A DNA stretch of 64,000 bases, taken from positions 1 through 64,000 of the forward strand of contig NW_027437474.1 in the NCBI RefSeq assembly GCF_964204645.1, written 5' to 3'. The notes below the pieces were generated by a model. The model had not been told where the DNA came from. It saw only the letters and a list, made by a program, of their open reading frames with translations, and did not search any database. Below, piece by piece: positions 1 through 12,726 of this stretch (its first letter is position 1; each line of letters opens with the position of its first letter). Source of the stretch: Tubulanus polymorphus. Taxonomy: Eukaryota > Nemertea > Palaeonemertea > Tubulaniformes > Tubulanidae. Made by a program: the position numbers and the translations under genes.

Positions 1-180
1 AACAACATTTGATAACTTAGTTATAACAGAAACTGATTTTTTCTATTTCTTTTCAGACAAAATCGACGCGAAGACACGTCCGAGCAATGAACCAGGGCAT
101 AATTCTTCACTTTCTTCCAGATCAGATTTAACAGGTGTTTATATCAATTTGAAGTACTAACCAATGCCTGGAAATCTACA

Positions 181-2275
181 TTGCCCGTTTTTAATAGCAT
201 ATCTATCTCCTTTCTAGGCGTTTCATCACCGTCTGACATATTTGACGACGGCACCACGACGATACCATCAAATGAAAATAACGGCTCTTCGGGTCGGCTA
301 AATGGGAGATTTTTGGATACCGCTGAAATGATTGATGTGATTAGAAAATCCGCCAACGAAAAATTAGAACTTCCCACCAGTATTCCAAACGGCCGAAAAC
401 ATGATGTGTACTACATATTAGACAACACCAATAACGTTAAACGTAGACAGGCTGGGAACCGGTGTAAATTCGTTGATGACTCTGGAGTTTAGGACACAAA
501 GATGACTGAGAAAGTGGTGGTTCTCATACAAGAAAATGGAACACATGAGGTAAAAACGCATAAATACGTTATATATGTACTAAAATTGACGTCCATCACT
601 TCTATTTGTGATTTGAATGATCGGTATTTCATCAGGTAAATTTCATCTTCCAGGTCATCGAATCGAAGAATGGTTCGTACGGCATTAGGGTGAAAAAAGA
701 ATTCGTAGCATTTGATTAACAACCTTCTGACGAACATTTAATTATTTTGAGGCGAGTTTACGCTACACTAAAACGAAAACCAGATTTCAAAAAATGAATT
801 ACTTGGATTGACCATTCTCCAGCCAACTTCGGCGACGTACGAAACCGGTCAGTAGTGGAGTATCTCGGTGAATCGCCGGATAGTGGTACGGCGCATGGCT
901 ATACAAAAAAAGGAACGGGAATAGAATATTTTTCGGACTTCAGACTCCGTCATGGATGTAATCGCCAATAAGGTGACCATACATGCACCGACCTATGTCT
1001 AAATAGCTCATCATCAGCGCTCAGAAACTTGAAACGTGTACAGAATGTACGGCACCGTGAAATGGTCAAGGATCGCACATCCGGCAACCGTAAGAATGTA
1101 GCGGATGAAATACAAACTGTCATGAACATGCAATCCGGCAGTGATTTCATCCGAGAGGTAATTACTTCGATCGAAAAATTACTCCGACGGTTATTTTACA
1201 TACAGAGCAACAGATGAGAGACGTAAAACGATTTTGTACGCAAGCGGCTGAACCTTCGATTCTTGGGTCGTACATTCAACGTTGGTGCCTGCAATTTGAC
1301 TGTAACGGTTTTCAAGAACACCCATATGCTCCGTCGTGAAACACAAGAAGCACCAATTTTCATTGGGCCATTATTTCTGCATTGGGATGGTGAGACCATT
1401 ACGTACCAGCGATTCTTCTCTCACTTAAAAGCGAAATTCGACTCGAACATAAATACAGAAATTTCGGGCAAACTGTTAACCGTTGGATCCGACGAAGAAA
1501 AAGCTGTACTGAAAGCAATCAAAGAGACATTTCCAAATGCTACTCACTTGTTATACTATACTGACATTTGATTGAAAACGTAAAACGGCATTTGCAACAC
1601 AAAATTGGGGTGAATGATAAAATAAAAGATGAAATAGTCGACTCTATATTTGGTAAAAGCGGCGCGTTACATGACCTTGATGAGTATAAGTATAAACTCA
1701 GAATGATTGAGGTCAAGGCTAGAATCAACGAAATCGCTCCGCTCTTCATCCCATACTTTGAATAGCTGGAGCCAAGACTTGAAGAGTATGTATTCACGCC
1801 ATCTCAAGTTAAGAAATGTCACCCTATAGGATGGACAAACAATAACTGTGAGACTATAAACAGTATAATCAAACTAGCAAATAACTGGAAGATTCTGATC
1901 CCCGATTTGATAGAACAGTTACACAAATTAGTAAAAATCCAGTATATCGATGTCTGTCGTGCCCTTCACCTTCAAGGAAATTATGAAGATGTTCTATCTT
2001 TACAAAGATATACTATTTCCCATGTAATGTGGATGCAGAAAAGCAACGAAGACAAGGAAACCATATACAATAAGTTCATGAACCTTAAAACGAAAAAGAA
2101 ATCTATCAAAACTATTACCTCCACTGATGGGAAATTGACAATTCTAAAAACAGCCAAAGTCGCCAGAAAACCAGGACAAAGAAAAAGGACAAAAATGCGA
2201 AAACCTTATCCACTAAACGGCAAAAAGTTAACGAGGACTCGTAATATGATTGTCAATGATTTAAAACCAATTTAG
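181..2275 (+). pseudogene. MULE-like DNA transposase, decayed
   Basis: Broken coding remnant of a Mutator-like (MULE) transposase of the type found in many marine invertebrates. Open pieces occur at 181-492, about 1029-1180, 1263-1571 and 1568-2275. The piece at 1263-1571 carries a block 'GSDEEKAVLKAI...FPNA', typical of the MULE catalytic region just before its conserved Cys/His. The downstream piece has 'CHPIGWTNNNCETIN' and a Lys/Arg-rich C-terminus. Lesions: stops and gaps between 493 and 1000, a frame change near 1560-1570, and an in-frame TAG at 1763-1765 after which the same frame stays open to 2275. Family assignment is from motif memory; the decay is seen directly. No terminal repeats were found. 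Confidence 0.6.
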
Positions 2276-2291
2276 TATAGTAAAACTATTA

Positions 2292-2363
2292 TTTTTGGTG
2301 CCTGAAGTACACTGCAACAGTGGAAAGCAGGCTTTAAAGGTCAGTCTCATCAGGCACCAAAAA
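2292..2363. repeat. 14-bp perfect inverted repeat (hairpin)
   Basis: The arm tttttggtgcctga at 2292-2305 is exactly complementary to tcaggcaccaaaaa at 2350-2363, with a 44-nt loop. It lies just downstream of the broken MULE reading frame. It could be a 3' hairpin, a tiny fold-back element, or an internal piece of the MULE terminal region. Confidence 0.7.
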
Positions 2364-2394
2364 CATTTTTTATTATAGCGTTGAATACATATAT

Positions 2395-2830
2395 AGTAAT
2401 AAAATAAATACGATAGAAATGTATAGATAATAATATGAATATTATGATGATAAAAAATAATTTTTATTGTTGAGAATGTATTGTAATAAAATGAAATATC
2501 CTTGAAATACATGTAGTAATGAAATGAATATATAATGGTAGAATATGAGAGATGTATGAAATATCCTTGAAGTAAATATATAATGATAGAATATGATAGA
2601 AATGTAAAAATAATCATGTTGTGAATGTTATAATGATAAGAAAACAATTTTCGTTATTGATGAGAATGTATAGAAATAATATTAGTAATGATGTGAATAA
2701 TATATTATGATAAGAAAATGATTTTTATTGTCTATTGAACGTGAAAAAAAATTAAAAGTTTCATCGTCATGTATAGAAATAATATTAATAAAATGATTAT
2801 GTTATTGATGAACATTATTGTCTTCATTTA
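2395..2830. repeat. AT-rich degenerate minisatellite
   Basis: Degenerate direct repeats built from words such as 'gatagaatatga', 'atgataagaaaa' and 'tgtatagaaataatatta'. Three copies of 'ccttgaa(a/g)ta' occur at about 2498-2575. No coding signal. The stretch that follows to 3790 holds a triple tccagtcgg motif at 2848-2872 and nothing else I can support. Confidence 0.55.
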
Positions 2831-3792
2831 TTTTCGAGTGGAGCTCCAGTCGGTTCCAGTCGGCTCCAGTCGATCATTTGATTAATATAACAGTTTAGCT
2901 CTCGTCAGTGCTTATCAGTAATTAATTTGTGTCACTCAATAAGATGAAGTAAACTTAGAATAAACTATAGAGTTATTCCTTAATAAGGTTAAACTGCCTT
3001 GTTCCTAATGGATGGAACTCTCTAATACTTGCTTGATTGCTAGTTCCCCATCTAGCCTACCGAATTGTGGCCAGTCTGTAACACGTGTATGGTTGGTTGG
3101 TGTCATTGGCATGGCTTTGTACAAGGAGCAAAAAAATGTTGTAGTATTTTTGAAAGAAAATATTGAATGATTTTAGCTAAAGGATACATAAGCGCTGGTA
3201 TGTGGTTAGAGTGGCCAAACTTAATATTTTACATTGAAAATACAGAAAATCACATATAAAGCATATTGTAGGCCTATCATCAATTAGATTGGGATGTATG
3301 GATGTCTGATTGGAGAACGTTGATTAATACACGGTCTACAGCCAAGATATTGGGCTCATTTACTTGGCCTGAATGTCTGAGATAGTCGTCACCTAAAGAG
3401 ATTCTAATCGTGGCCGCTGAAGAGATTCTGTCGCAGTTGATAAGATTGATAGAAATATTCAAAATTTGAAGTAAATTCGTAGATTCTGCAAATTTCACTT
3501 GTCACTTATTTATGTATAGTAGTCAAACGTTCAGAGAGTCGCGGAGTTCATCTCGGCTAATTCGGATTTTAAAGTCACGCGCCGAATCGACCGTCGGCTA
3601 TAGCAGCGGATTGAACAAAAAAAAACGGCATTTAAGGTGGGTTGATTGTAGTGGCTTATGGGATGATGCAATGAAAGTTTCGTTCCAAATATCTAAGAAT
3701 ATTGAGAACATTAAGAATATAACGTTATTCGCACGCTTTAGCCCGGGCGAGAATCTCGACCAGACTATATCGTGCGTCATAATCATCCCTTA

Positions 3793-4008
3793 GGCCACAC
3801 CAAAAAAATCCTGTTTCTCTGGCGGGGCAATCACCAAAATGGGTAGGTCGGTAGGGAATTTTTTTTTCTTTTTATAAAAAAAAATTGCGGGTATTCTTCT
3901 GACAGTGGGTAGGTAGGCAATTTTATTTTATTTCGAAAATAATTATTTGAAATGACGAAATATCGGGTCGGTCGGGCCCGAGAAACAGGGTTTTCTTTTG
4001 GTGTGGCC
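3793..4008. mobile_element. 216-bp MITE, PIF/Harbinger type (TTA target duplication)
   Basis: Ends are ggccacaccaaaa (left) and its complement ttttggtgtggcc (right), continuing as an imperfect inverted repeat of about 38 bp. It is flanked by TTA on both sides (3790-3792 and 4009-4011). The size, the 3-bp TTA duplication and the absence of coding sequence fit a Harbinger-derived MITE. Confidence 0.8.
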
Positions 4009-4185
4009 TTACCACTATAATGATCATATTTTTTTTCAGGTGCAGTGACCTTTACAGCCTTGAGGCTTGCACTGCTACCTTCATTTAATATTACATTCTA
4101 TCGTCGTTATCATATCCTGTACATGTAAATGAAAAATAAATTATCATTTGAATATCATTATTATCCCTAGAGCGCTTTTAGTAAC

Positions 4186-4280
4186 AAATCGGCTACGGCG
4201 ATGATAGCAGCCTATTTGGATAGATGGCGCATTTGGAAGACAGCGGGTGTTTGCATCGACGAATACAAGTATCGATTGAC
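4186..4280 (+). repeat. Dispersed repeat, copy 1
   Basis: About 95 bp beginning 'aaatcggctacggcgatgat' and containing 'atcgacgaatacaagtat'. A second direct copy lies about 970 bp downstream. The stretch 4281-5150 between them contains an open minus-strand frame at 4752-5045 that I cannot assign. Confidence 0.7.
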
Positions 4281-5152
4281 CCTTTCATTGCTGGCCATTA
4301 TATACCAACCCACTGTACCGATACACCGGTCACGATCCTCTCTATAATCGTTGATGATAAAATGTACTGATAGGTCCCTGGCGAGAGAACGTGTCCGGGC
4401 GCAAACCCCAAAATAAAAGACTAGAAATGCCGATACTGAATAATGATTAATAATATATTTTGGTTTACCTTGATAAGATCACTATATATTCTAGCTTTCA
4501 GAATTTCGTTAAGCACAATCCTAATCCGAGATTCCCTAATGTATCCTAGCTAACACGCCTGTTGGCAACCGCCATCGGATTAAAGACCCGAATAGAACCT
4601 CTCTCTGCCCAAGACTCCGGCCCCGTTCGTAGAGAGAAATGGCATTCCTAAAATTCCGATTCTCCCACTCCAGACCTTCCAATTCATGGCTAGGAGCAAG
4701 CAACCCATCGTCATGATACCTGTTCACTTCTGTTTTTGGTAACGAAATAATTTAGGCCGAATGAATCACTGAACAAAAATTATTTGGAAGCTGATTTGTT
4801 AAACTATCTTTTCCTTCCAATCCTCCCGTCATGACGCGTAATGATTTACTCACTCCTTGGTTATCATCGTTGATAGAACAGCTATTTAGAGGGAACAGCT
4901 CTTCTGCGAGTTGCCGCCGGACGTATACAACGAGAGAACCTTTAGATAGAGATACAATTTCACAAGCATTATTCTTTCCAAAATTTACGCGAATATTTCT
5001 CATTATTCGCTTAAACAACATCCAGAGATTATTTAAATTCAACATAACTTTGAAACCTTGTTTTCATCACAATTTACGGCAATATATTCTTACGAATGCA
5101 ATCTTTCTTTTCTGATATTTGTGATTACTTTTGAATCGGTAACACATTGGAA

Positions 5153-5252
5153 AAATCGGCTACAGCGATGATAACATTTAATTTGGATAGATGACGTGTT
5201 GGTTTTAGTAGACAACTGGTGTTTTTATCGACGAATATACAAGTATTGATAA
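5153..5252 (+). repeat. Dispersed repeat, copy 2
   Basis: Second copy of the repeat at 4186-4280: 'aatcggctacagcgatgata' and 'atcgacgaatatacaagtat', with several substitutions and a small insertion. No gene is seen from here to 5770. Confidence 0.7.
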
Positions 5253-5769
5253 AAATGTGACATCCAAGGGGCACGTATTGGGGTAGCAAACGTCAGGTCT
5301 AGCTCAGAGCGGATGCAGTCGCTTATTGTGGATGCAAAAAAGTCTGCAACATCGTGGTATATCAATAAGTATATTTAGCAGATAGTTAAGTGATGGGAAC
5401 GCGTTTGCTAGGCCCTGGACCTCAGAGGTCTGGGTAACTTACATCTTATCTGCTACTGCCGGCTTTACAGATCAATTCTTGTATGCGTCCACCAATAGCA
5501 GACAATTTCAAATTGTTTGTTGTCGTTTTGTTTTCCTTCTAGAAAATAATCTCAAGATCATTTCGGCTGGTTCAATACTTTTTGCGGCACCTCATTTTTT
5601 TAGTGGGCGAGTTAGAACTAGCTAACGATTTCGTTCCAATGCTACGATGCTAACTTTCTCCAGAACCGCATCCGAAAGCGCCAAAGTGTATATCGGCGAA
5701 ACCCCGAATATCCATAGCTCATGGAAAAATTATGGGCTCTATTCATTTCGAAAGGATTTCATATATTCA

Positions 5770-6140
5770 CGTAACTGCACATCCACTCCCGGTAGGGATT
5801 CGAACCTGATGGCAACGAGATTGCCATGGTACGAAACCCTGCCACACTAGACCGAGTGCGCAGCTACATACGCAGCTTAGATGAATTCGTTATCAGCCAA
5901 TCAGATATCCCGTTATATTTCAGCCCGGGTTTTCAAATTCATAGTTCTTCAGTGAAATTTACCTCAGCGATCATACAACGAGCGATTTGATTGGTGCCGC
6001 AAGTTTTCGCGCGGCAAAGCTGCGCATGTACATGCGCACCCGGTATAGTGTGGCAGGGGTTCGTGCCGTGGTTGAGGCTAACGATGCCATCAGGTTCGAA
6101 TCTCCCGCGGGAGGATGGTAACTGCATCTCTTGGCGTATT
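5770..6140. repeat. Fold-back pair of tRNA-like (SINE) units
   Basis: Two related units of about 145 bp face each other: minus strand 5770-5925, plus strand 5985-6140. Each has 'agtgtggcag' followed about 45 nt later by 'catcaggttcgaatc', which matches the RNA polymerase III B-box GGTTCGANTC, at tRNA-like spacing. Neither folds into a convincing tRNA, so these are called tRNA-derived SINE-like copies. Related tandem units occur at 14476-14661. Confidence 0.6.
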
Positions 6141-6544
6141 TCGTAATTTGTCACGTGTTTTATTTTGTCTAGTATAGGTATTTGATGACGTCACGCACGC
6201 GATGCGCTGCATGTATTCGTTAAAAGTGCACGTGTGCGTCGCGTTAGCCTGCGTAATGCTGGCGATCGTTTTGTTCAGTCGGGACTTGATAGTTCAACCA
6301 GGAACGTAAGAATCATTCGAAATTACGGTCCGCCGCGCCTAACTGGGACGAACCGCGCCCCGGCAAATTTCGCGATTTTCAGAGCTGAGGAACTCGACCG
6401 GGTTGAGGAACGGAAACGAGACTCAGGAATTCAGAAATAGAATGATCTAATTCGAGTTTGAGCATAAGACAAAAATTCTGACTTGTCAGTGTAGTGTCAG
6501 CGTAGATCTCGACATATTACGTGATATTTCGATTCAGTAATTCA

Positions 6545-6741
6545 GTGATATATGAATGAATCTAAAAAGTTCATCTAGAAATTAGAAACATCTCGGGTGG
6601 TTGCTACCACCCTTATTCAGTCTGAAAAAAGAGTGCTAGGATCCATTTTTTCCTGACTGATGAAGGGTAGTAGCAAACACTGGAAATATTTCTAATTTTG
6701 CGATTCATCTTTTCAGGTTCATTCATATATCGTGGGATTTT
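6545..6741. repeat. Fold-back element of about 195 bp
   Basis: The left arm 'gatatatgaatgaatcta' and right arm 'aggttcattcatatatc' open an imperfect inverted repeat that continues inward through 'attagaaac/gaaatatttctaat' and 'gggtggttgctaccaccc/gggtagtagcaaac' to a small loop near 6625-6655. Probably a MITE-like fold-back. From 6742 to 7600 only the direct repeat described at 7231-7440 is seen. Confidence 0.6.
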
Positions 6742-7230
6742 GACTCATCGTCTTACGACGGATATTTTTATTTTAGCCGATTCACCCGATTATTACTAGC
6801 TTAACGAGACTTTTTTTCAGAGTGATTTCACATTTTCACGTATAACGCCGTTTGCTCGATCGTTGTCGCGTTCTTCGTCTGATTTTTCGGTTTTAGTTGA
6901 GGTACGTTTTCGATGACGTAGCACGCTGTGTCGTCGTGACGCGGTAGTGAGCGGTGTTGCTCGCATGCGGTGGGCTGGACTTCGTCGCGTTTCTGGTCAT
7001 TTCGTCCAGTCGCACTTTCAGCGTAAAACCGAGTAATATGTGAATATCACATATATGAAACGTCGTATATATTTCGAATGCGACATTTAAATCGAAAAAC
7101 GTCGTGACTATGAAAGTTTACTGCTCGTATCTCAGCTTTCTCGACTGGTTCATTTTTCTGACGCCGTAAAAACCGTTACAGTAATTATCTTTTCATATAC
7201 ATCGATTGAATGCGCTCTCCAACGGGTGCT

Positions 7231-7440
7231 GTGCGAGTCGATGTGCACTACGTCAACGATATTGGTGTTTCGATATAACAAATTAACTATTATTTTTTTG
7301 GCGTTTATTTTGCAATTTAGAATACTTTCTTAGTCCTATTTTATTTTTCGATAAATTTTGATAATGATTTTTTAGTGAATGTGCACTACGTCATCGATAT
7401 ATCGGGGTTTAGACTGGTTGCCGGTCGATCCAATTTAATT
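7231..7440 (+). repeat. Direct repeat flanking the GT32 pseudogene, left copy
   Basis: Contains 'gagtcgatgtgcactacgtc' and 'gactggttgccggtcgatcc'. A diverged copy at 9309-9470 has 'gagtcgatgtgcagtacgcc' and 'gactgattgctggtcgattc'. The two copies bracket the decayed glycosyltransferase at 7610-9147, suggesting a duplicated block. Confidence 0.55.
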
Positions 7441-7609
7441 ATCGATATATTCAAATCCAAAATAACATGAAATTTCCGTCTTAAAATCCTACTCCTTCGA
7501 CTGCGGCTTTACACGGATCCTTCGCCATTTTTTCGTCGGGATATCAATAGTATCATTTATTAACATACGCTTCATCTGTGTTTGATTTCAGCGCGCTTCC
7601 GCCGGCCAC

Positions 7610-9147
7610 CGCATGGGACGAGATGCTGAAACCGGAATCATCTTTCGTATAAGGCGACGCGATCGCCGAGAAGTTGCAAAACTCCAGCTACGCCGCGAAC
7701 CATGCGCAGCCGTTCCGAAACGCATTCACCAAACCTGGACGTATCGGCCCCATTCCGCGCGGCTGCGCCACCGTGCGGGATTTACGCGAAGCAGCAAACA
7801 CAAACATGGCCACTCTTTCAATTTTCAATGATAGAAATCGTGTGTGCATTTCAATTATTTCGGCTGTTAGGGTTTTAAGGCACAATATAAGTTGATGTTG
7901 TGATATGGCGATGTTAATTAATGATAATTCCGCAGTTAAGCTAGTCACGAACGGTGCCGATTGAGTGTACAGCTGCCAAAAATACTGAAATGTGCGTAGT
8001 TGCGTAACTATTTGCAGTGAATTGCAGACGAAACATGAAGCCTTAACGGCCGTTTAAAAAAAGTTATACGAATCGCAATTGTAAAATAAAAATGAGATAG
8101 AACCTAAGTTAAAATTCTGGCCATTTCTAAAATGTTATCGATTATTATTACTAATTTTTAGTCAGTGCCGAACGTCTAGTTTTCCAACAATAATGAGGGG
8201 TGGTAGGTAGTCATGCAATTCAAGTCATCATTTATTAGACGTTACGTCCGTGTTGTTGAAAATCTCGCGAGTCCTGGACCAAACCACATTGAACAATGTG
8301 ATCTGTGTGCTGGCCACAAACACACAGATCACACTACACTACCCATTACACACTCCAGTACCCACAGCTTGCATATATCCTTCCAAATATGTAGAGTGTC
8401 TTTCTTCCTGGATGAACTCGACGATCCCGCCGGCGCTGGCGGCCAGCCCCGTCAGTTGGAACATTCTGGGCGAACGAGCTCGCCGACCAGTTCGTCGCGC
8501 GGAGATTCCCAAAGTACGCCGGACTTTCGAACGAATACGGCGGCGAATACGCCGATATAGACAACGTGGTGTTCCGGCGATTTGACCGGCTTTAAGACAC
8601 GCACACCGCCCTGATACCAGGAGATCATCCTAATATTCAAACACCAACAACTGACGCCTTTGAACTCGTTCATGGTGTCGACGACCGGCCACCCGGCCTT
8701 GAGTGCAATCATCGAAACGCTCCCTGCGTTCGATAACGCCACATCTGCGGACGAAGTGCTCTGAAAAAAATTGGGCCGTTTCAAGAACGCGTTTGGAGCC
8801 ATTGGCAATCGTGGCGCGTTTGCGACTCGATTTACATACCTTATTCACATCGTCGATTCAACCCAAATTTCGACGAAAAGAACACGTACAGTCTAAAGCG
8901 CATTCGTCAAAATGAAAACTCGGCGACGACCGAATGGAAAAAGTGGTGTACCTATCTGATTAAATCGGGCTACGCGTATCAGCCCGTACCGGACAGCGCT
9001 TATACCGTACACAAGTTCGTGCACACGTCGAACACTGACGTTCGCAAAGGCCCCGGTGCGCCCGTGCTAGACAGCATAGCCCCTAAACGCGTCGATGTAG
9101 CTAAGTTAGTATCGCTGATCGACAAGCCCAACCCTTCAATCGGCTGA
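7610..9147 (+). pseudogene. GT32-family glycosyltransferase pseudogene
   Basis: Decayed paralogue of the intact gene at 12727-14274, same strand. Recognisable blocks in order: 'VPKRIHQTW' near 7705-7735 (intact gene: VPKIIHQTW); 'ANELADQFVARRFPKYAGL' then 'GGEYADID' at about 8470-8560, which includes the family's DXD position; 'HTALIPGDHP' near 8600; 'TGHPALSAIIETLPAFD' near 8680; and a tail 'SAYTVHKFVHTS' ending at 9147. Lesions include a TAA within the DXD-downstream block (about 8593), a TGA near 8761, frame changes and a non-coding gap 7800-8400 (intron or insertion). GC-rich codon use matches the intact paralogue. Confidence 0.75.
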
Positions 9148-9308
9148 AGAGTGGACTACGGGCTAATATGATCAAACCAGTTTTTATTAAATCAATTAAC
9201 AATATGTGATGTGCATTTTCATTTTCTAATCATCAAATCGGTTTCTTTGTAATGGAATATATCTTTATACGATTCAATAGATTTTCGTGTCCTTTTAATG
9301 ATGTATTT

Positions 9309-9470
9309 TTGAGTCGATGTGCAGTACGCCATCGATATTTGCGTTTATTTTGTAATTGCGAATATATTACATTTTATTGCTAAATACTTAAAAATTCTAA
9401 TGACTATTTTAGATTATGAGCGCAATGTATCGCGACTCGACTGATTGCTGGTCGATTCGATTCATATACT
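9309..9470 (+). repeat. Direct repeat flanking the GT32 pseudogene, right copy
   Basis: Right-hand counterpart of 7231-7440, shorter and diverged. The following 3 kb (9480-12580) hold no gene I can recognise. They contain a run of 11 C at 11261-11271, a small tandem 'gagcgatgcttttt' pair near 10495, and the recurring 14-mer noted in findings. Confidence 0.5.
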
Positions 9471-12400
9471 GATTTTGCTGCCAACCTACTTGCGTTATAC
9501 CATCTCAATGCAAATACGCAATAAGACACCCCCTCGTTAATTTTCAAGGTGTCAAAAGACTTTCAGGTCGGGCGCCTCGTTTTACTTAACGCTTGCTATT
9601 ATCTATATTTACGACTTATTCATTCATTAACCTTTCTGCTCGGCAGTCAGTTGCAAAAAATCGAGAGAAAAATTGCGACGATTGTCTTCTCGAGAGCCTG
9701 GCTAATCCTCACTTGCCACATTAAATGGAATTCTCGATTGCAACAGTAGTGTTTCCGGAACCTTGCTTTAAATTTGTAATGGAAATTGAAACGCGAATTA
9801 TCAATCGGCTATAATTAGTGATACCTGCTGGACCCTTGCAGAAACCTCAGACTGCCTCCTAGCTGAAACCCACAATAACGTTGTCGTGACCTCTAAGATT
9901 TGTAGAGGAAAGTAACGGGCGGAAGAGACGAGATAAGATAAAATGTGTTACACCATGTAACCACGCTTAGTGGTGCACACATGTATTCACTAATAATTTA
10001 AGGTGCAAAAGAAAATCAACAATATGACAGATAATGTTAGTAATTCAACGTATTTTACATCAGTTAAATAGATAACCGCGTAAGTTCCAGCGCCACCTGC
10101 TGGTCCTACACGGACACCTCACTTGCCACGAGTGGAATTATCGATCGTCACGAAAAAGCCTTACTGTTGAAGAGTCTTCGAATTGACGAAGAGAATCGAA
10201 GCACAAATATTACGAATTAACCGCTCGCGGATATGCCGGGGCAGCTTGCGAGATGTTGAATGAATCCATATTCTTTTTCACGTAATCCAAACCTCGTTCT
10301 CGATTGCTTTCGTTGCATTGCGGTTGCTAAGGCCCAAAATACCGCTAATTAGGTGTAAGTTTTATCATAATTTAATGGCTTAAAACGATAGAGTGTCGAT
10401 AAAATAATTTAAGTTTAAATAGAATTCATTCAACTTCAAATAAGCCTTTTTAATTATCCAATGTAACTTGTTTGGGATCGGGTATCCTACGAGCGATGCT
10501 TTTTGAGCGATGCTTTTTTATATCTTGCCCTCTGATAAATAATGTCAATTCATAAGATAAGATAACATAAGATGCAACTTTTCCGGCCAAAGATTATAGT
10601 TCGAGTAGGTCAAAAATATCGAACAGTAGTTTAAGTAGTACGACATTGAGAGACGAAATAAAGACCACGCGACCCCTGGTAGACCTTTGCGAAAACCTCA
10701 CGTGTCACAATCGCGGTAAGCCGGCTACGATAATGACTCATCGCGCGCAACTGGTTCACTCGACCGCGGCAGGCAGCAGCTGATGAGCTCGGCATAGCAG
10801 GCGCAATTCAGCATTCACGTTTAAGCATTAACTCGATATGCAGTTGAAAATAAATTATGCGCACGGTAGCTCATTACAAAACAGGGATCTATCTACATTA
10901 TATCTCCTGCCAGCGCGACCGGGACACCTGGCTTCGCATATACACGCGCGCGTACGTCGCCTATGAAAACCTACGACGAGAATTTTAGAATGCTGCCTAT
11001 GCATCGGCACAGAGATTGAATACTTCGACCAAAAAAAAGAAATCGCGCGCACTTCTCGGGAATATCACCGAGATCGTCATTCCGGTTAGTATCATCGATC
11101 CGTGAAGGCTTTTACACGGGTTTCGGTTTCGCGATTTATTTCCTGATAGCGTATATGGATTAGTTTGCTACAGGTGTCCGGAACCGCGCGGCTGGTTTAT
11201 GATACTTTATCTGCTTGATTTTATACAATCTCTCACATCGACACCAGTTGCACAGCCCCCCCCCCCCTGAGCCGTCGTCTTCGATACATCTTAAAGCTCT
11301 CCGGCAAAAACTAGGCTTACAGGGATATTGATACCTTGATCTCATCTCTCCTGAGCTGAATTAAGTGTTGACCAGGCCGGCCGCCTATCTACCGCACGTG
11401 CATTCCCTGTTTCAAAATCACGATGATCAAGCTATCAAAAACAGACCCGGCGCGTGCAGAACTGTGGAACTGGATCCAGGCCGATTAGAAGAAAAAAGGT
11501 ATATCATTCTATTCCAGCATTCTGTACGCTTATTCATGGAATATTAGATAAGTTAGTTCCTCGACCCTTATTTTCAAAGCGCACTATTATTTTGGACAAA
11601 AATATTGCGTGGTTTTGTGAGTATGTAACCGCTAATAAAAAAGCCCGAATATGCTATGTCACACTATATCGATGGATATGTACATTATATGAATCAGCGA
11701 AATAGAGGTAATCCGGACCGCGTGATTCCCCGTCAACATATTGTCCCTTAGTGACGTATACTATCTTACATTTTTCCCATCGGTTAGGCATTGTAGTCAG
11801 TGTTATATGCATCGGCAAACGAGTTGACCGATTTTCTTCTTTCGTTTCGATTGAATCGAAGTACATAATCGGGAAATTCGGTCCGGGTTCATTCGAACAC
11901 AGTGTTCCGACCAGAGGAACCGGCAAGCGATTAATTGCGTTGCACGATGATGTTTCGAGATCTTCTAGGCAAAATCTACATCGTTTCGTACAGCACTTGG
12001 TGATTCATGAATATAATATATATGAACAAAACTAAAAGAATTTGACAGGTGACTTTTTTAACAAAAGCGCCCCTATAATTGGAACTGGCGTTTCTTTTAG
12101 AACTATATAATTGGACCCTGGTCTTATTTTGACAAAAGATGTCGCAATCAGTCCCTGTTTGCAACTTTTGTTTCATGGCGATCGATTGCCCGGTCGATTG
12201 CCCGGAATTTTAGATACTGGCACTCACCAGGTGGTGCAACGTGATTTTTTTTTTGAAAAACATTTCAAGTGGATTTGTCGGACCTCAGTCCGAATGGTGG
12301 AATCACGTCCGAATAAAATCAGCCCTGGGTCCAGTTTTACGAAAAATGTTGAAGTTAATCACTTTGGCGTAATTAGATCGTAAAGATCGAAATATCCAAG

Positions 12401-12726
12401 AAATTGAAACGCGGTAACTGATGAGTAACGCAAGCGACACCTGGTGGATCTTTGCTGGCCGTTGCAGCAATTACTGGAAACTGGGATTATTAACTTTAAA
12501 GGTCGATTCGAATTAAAGTAATATGTGAAAAAACGAAGCGAGGTAACCGAGTTACCACTAGCAAACCTGGTGGAATCCTCGCTTGCCGGAACAGCGTATC
12601 CGTAACCCAATTCTATTATTAGTGTTTGAAAGCGTAATGAAAGCTTTTCTCTATATTAACAATGTATTCGTATGTACAATTTCAGTAGGTGGACGCAGGC
12701 GGGCACTCGCCGCTCAAACGCGCAGA

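Noticed and set aside
4752-5045. 97-codon minus-strand ORF
   Set aside because: Reads like protein in places but matches no family I know, and has no splice or promoter context to support it.
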